Assembly (NCBI RefSeq): GCF_900174485.1
Contig: NZ_LT837803.1
Location: 1,813,305 to 1,877,304 of the forward strand
Source of the DNA: Sterolibacterium denitrificans
GTDB taxonomy: Bacteria > Pseudomonadota > Gammaproteobacteria > Burkholderiales > Rhodocyclaceae
Direction: 5' to 3'
Length of the DNA stretch: 64,000 nucleotides
Shown one piece after another: positions 62,829-64,000 of this stretch; the stretch's first letter is position 1, and every line of letters begins with the position of its first letter. Position numbers and translations under genes: made by a program. The notes beneath the pieces are model-generated. The model saw only the letters and a list, made by a program, of their open reading frames with translations. It was not told the origin of the DNA and searched no databases.

Positions 62829-63325
62829 CGGCATCGGTGTTGCTCGATACCAGCTATCTGATTACGCTCGTCGATCGGAACCGCCCCCACCACGACACTG
62901 CCGCCAAGTATTACCGGCTGATGCTGGAACAGCAGGTGCCCATGGTTTTCTCGGCTATCGTCGCCGCCGAGTTTGCCATCAAGCAGTCCATCACCGACCT
63001 TCCCTTGAAGAACTTTCGCTGCATTCCCTTCAACATTCCGCACGCAAACGAATCAGCACGCCTATGGAATGCACTGGGCAAGCGTGACGAAGACGACAGC
63101 CGCTCCGTGGTGCGGGATGACGTGAAGCTGCTGGGGCAAGCGGCGCGCGAGTCCATTCCGTTCATCCTGACCGAGGACGCCTCGACACTATTCAAATACT
63201 GCGAACGCCTGCGTGATGCCGGCATGTTGCAAACCAAGGCAATCAAACTCGCCGACGGATTCGACGTATGCGCCTTGCGCACGGATGGGCAACGCGGATT
63301 GGGCTTCGACGATCAGGATTCCTGA
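62825..63325 (+). CDS. PIN-domain ribonuclease
   Basis: A 166-residue PIN-domain protein, expected to be an Mg-dependent ribonuclease. The four acidic positions are visible: Asp in SVLLDTSYLITLV, Glu in VAAEFAIKQS, Asp in VRDDVKLLGQA, and Asp in ILTEDASTLF. VapC-type toxins share this fold but are usually shorter. The start at the ATG overlapping the upstream stop is preferred; a longer frame from 62768 has no support. It ends the restriction-associated gene string; a 215-base gap follows. Confidence 0.85.
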   Translation: MTASVLLDTSYLITLVDRNRPHHDTAAKYYRLMLEQQVPMVFSAIVAAEFAIKQSITDLPLKNFRCIPFNIPHANESARLWNALGKRDEDDSRSVVRDDVKLLGQAARESIPFILTEDASTLFKYCERLRDAGMLQTKAIKLADGFDVCALRTDGQRGLGFDDQDS

Positions 63326-63485
63326 CAGATCACCGGCGCAGATTTTGGTTGGCGTCTTATTCTCGGCGGCCATCATCGATGATGGCTTGCGTCAGTTCCT
63401 TGACGACCACTCGCATGATTCCGTTCTCTCGATTCCGTTCTCGAGGAAACACCGTATCTCCGTTTGCTGGAAGAAAGCGTATTTA

Positions 63486-63516
63486 TTGGACACTTTCTTA
63501 TTAAATAGCCTATGAT
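63486..63516 (+). promoter_or_regulatory. Possible promoter of the AbiEi-like gene
   Basis: TTGGAC (63486-63491) and TATGAT (63511-63516) with 19 bp between, in an AT-rich gap 24 bases before the ATG. The spacing is long. TGGACAC at the -35 and GTGTCTA just before the gene (from 63531) form an imperfect dyad that could be an operator. Confidence 0.35.
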
Positions 63517-63540
63517 TAGGACGAATTTGAGTGTCTATCC

Positions 63541-64000
63541 ATGGCTATTCCTCAAAAAAACGACATTCTCCCCGAGATCGTCTTTTCCGCTGGCGATGCG
63601 GCCCATACCAAACGCGTTCAGCGCATGGTGGGTGACGGCGTGCTGCGCAGGATTTACAGCGGGGTCTATACCAGCGTCCTCGATCTTCCCCTGGAAAGCG
63701 TCGTTCTTCGCAACTGGGGCGAGATAGCAGGCCATCTATTGCCCGGCGGGGTGGTGAGTTTTCGCTCGGCCAGGGAGGGCCGGCCTGTCGATGGTCGGCT
63801 TTACATCACCCGTGGCAGGACGCCGCGAACGATCGAGATGCCGGGGCTCAATATCCGCGTGATACCCGGCAAAGGCGCAGTGGCCGAGGGGCCGGTACAG
63901 GATGCGCCTTACAAGAGTTTGTTCATGGCCAGCGAAGTCCGCTGGCTCCTGGAAAACATGGCGGCCGGCAAGGGAGTCGCTGAACGAGTCCTGTCGCGCG
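63541..64000 (+). CDS. AbiEi-type antitoxin/regulator-like protein, 3' end outside window
   Basis: The frame is open from ATG at 63541 (MAIPQKNDILPEIVFSAGDA) to the window end. The first 45 residues look like the winged helix of AbiEi antitoxins (VQRMVGDGVLRRIYSGVYTS), followed by a domain with HLLPGGVVSFRSARE and LYITRGRTPRTIEMPG. AbiEi proteins regulate the AbiEii nucleotidyltransferase toxin of type IV systems. The same N-terminus also occurs in front of other effector domains, so the missing part decides the function. Partial gene. Confidence 0.65.
   Translation, partial: MAIPQKNDILPEIVFSAGDAAHTKRVQRMVGDGVLRRIYSGVYTSVLDLPLESVVLRNWGEIAGHLLPGGVVSFRSAREGRPVDGRLYITRGRTPRTIEMPGLNIRVIPGKGAVAEGPVQDAPYKSLFMASEVRWLLENMAAGKGVAERVLSR

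Overview
The window looks like a GC-rich chromosomal segment of a betaproteobacterium. The order sdhA-sdhB-sdhE-gltA-sucA-sucB-lpd-zapE is characteristic of that class; a relative of Rhodocyclales is my guess, not something the sequence proves. No insertion sequence, CRISPR array or rRNA was seen. Two tRNA-Leu genes punctuate the segment, and accessory DNA lies next to each.

Layout. (1) 1-11.4 kb is core metabolism and housekeeping: the 3' part of succinate dehydrogenase flavoprotein, the iron-sulfur subunit, its FAD assembly factor, citrate synthase, the three 2-oxoglutarate dehydrogenase components, the ZapE ATPase, a peroxiredoxin and a SlyD-like prolyl isomerase. (2) 11.4-13.8 kb is a small accessory patch read from the minus strand, with a Fic protein and a RelE/ParE-like toxin with its upstream partner. 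It abuts tRNA-Leu(CAG), which has a near-consensus promoter and is followed by a terminator. (3) 14.0-22.0 kb holds RNase R, RlmB, a NYN/LOTUS protein, an AI-2E family membrane protein and a Cu(I) P-type ATPase. (4) tRNA-Leu(TAA) at 22.1 kb is followed by an AT-rich gap and then a 33-kb biosynthetic cluster. (5) 55.6-64.0 kb is a defence block: type I restriction-modification genes with three extra genes in the same direction, then the start of an AbiEi-like gene cut by the window end.

The main accessory system is the 33-kb cluster. Two giant, translationally coupled synthetases form one assembly line: fatty-acyl-AMP ligase, carrier protein, ketosynthase, carrier protein, eight peptide modules and a terminal thioesterase. 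A stand-alone carrier protein and a glycosyltransferase follow. No acyltransferase, ketoreductase or aminotransferase domain is present. The starter therefore resembles the one that begins iturin/mycosubtilin synthesis, but without the amination step. Adenylation pockets read by eye suggest Phe, Thr, unknown, hydrophobic, Ser, Ser, Thr, Thr. Three dual condensation/epimerisation domains imply D-residues at positions 1, 2 and 6. The predicted product is a 3-oxo-fatty-acyl octapeptide, probably glycosylated and possibly cyclised. This is inference from domains only.

The defence block couples HsdR, HsdM and HsdS with a coiled-coil membrane protein, an unrecognised 258-residue protein and a PIN-domain nuclease, with overlapping or closely spaced genes. 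hsdM carries a palindromic interspersed repeat read in frame.
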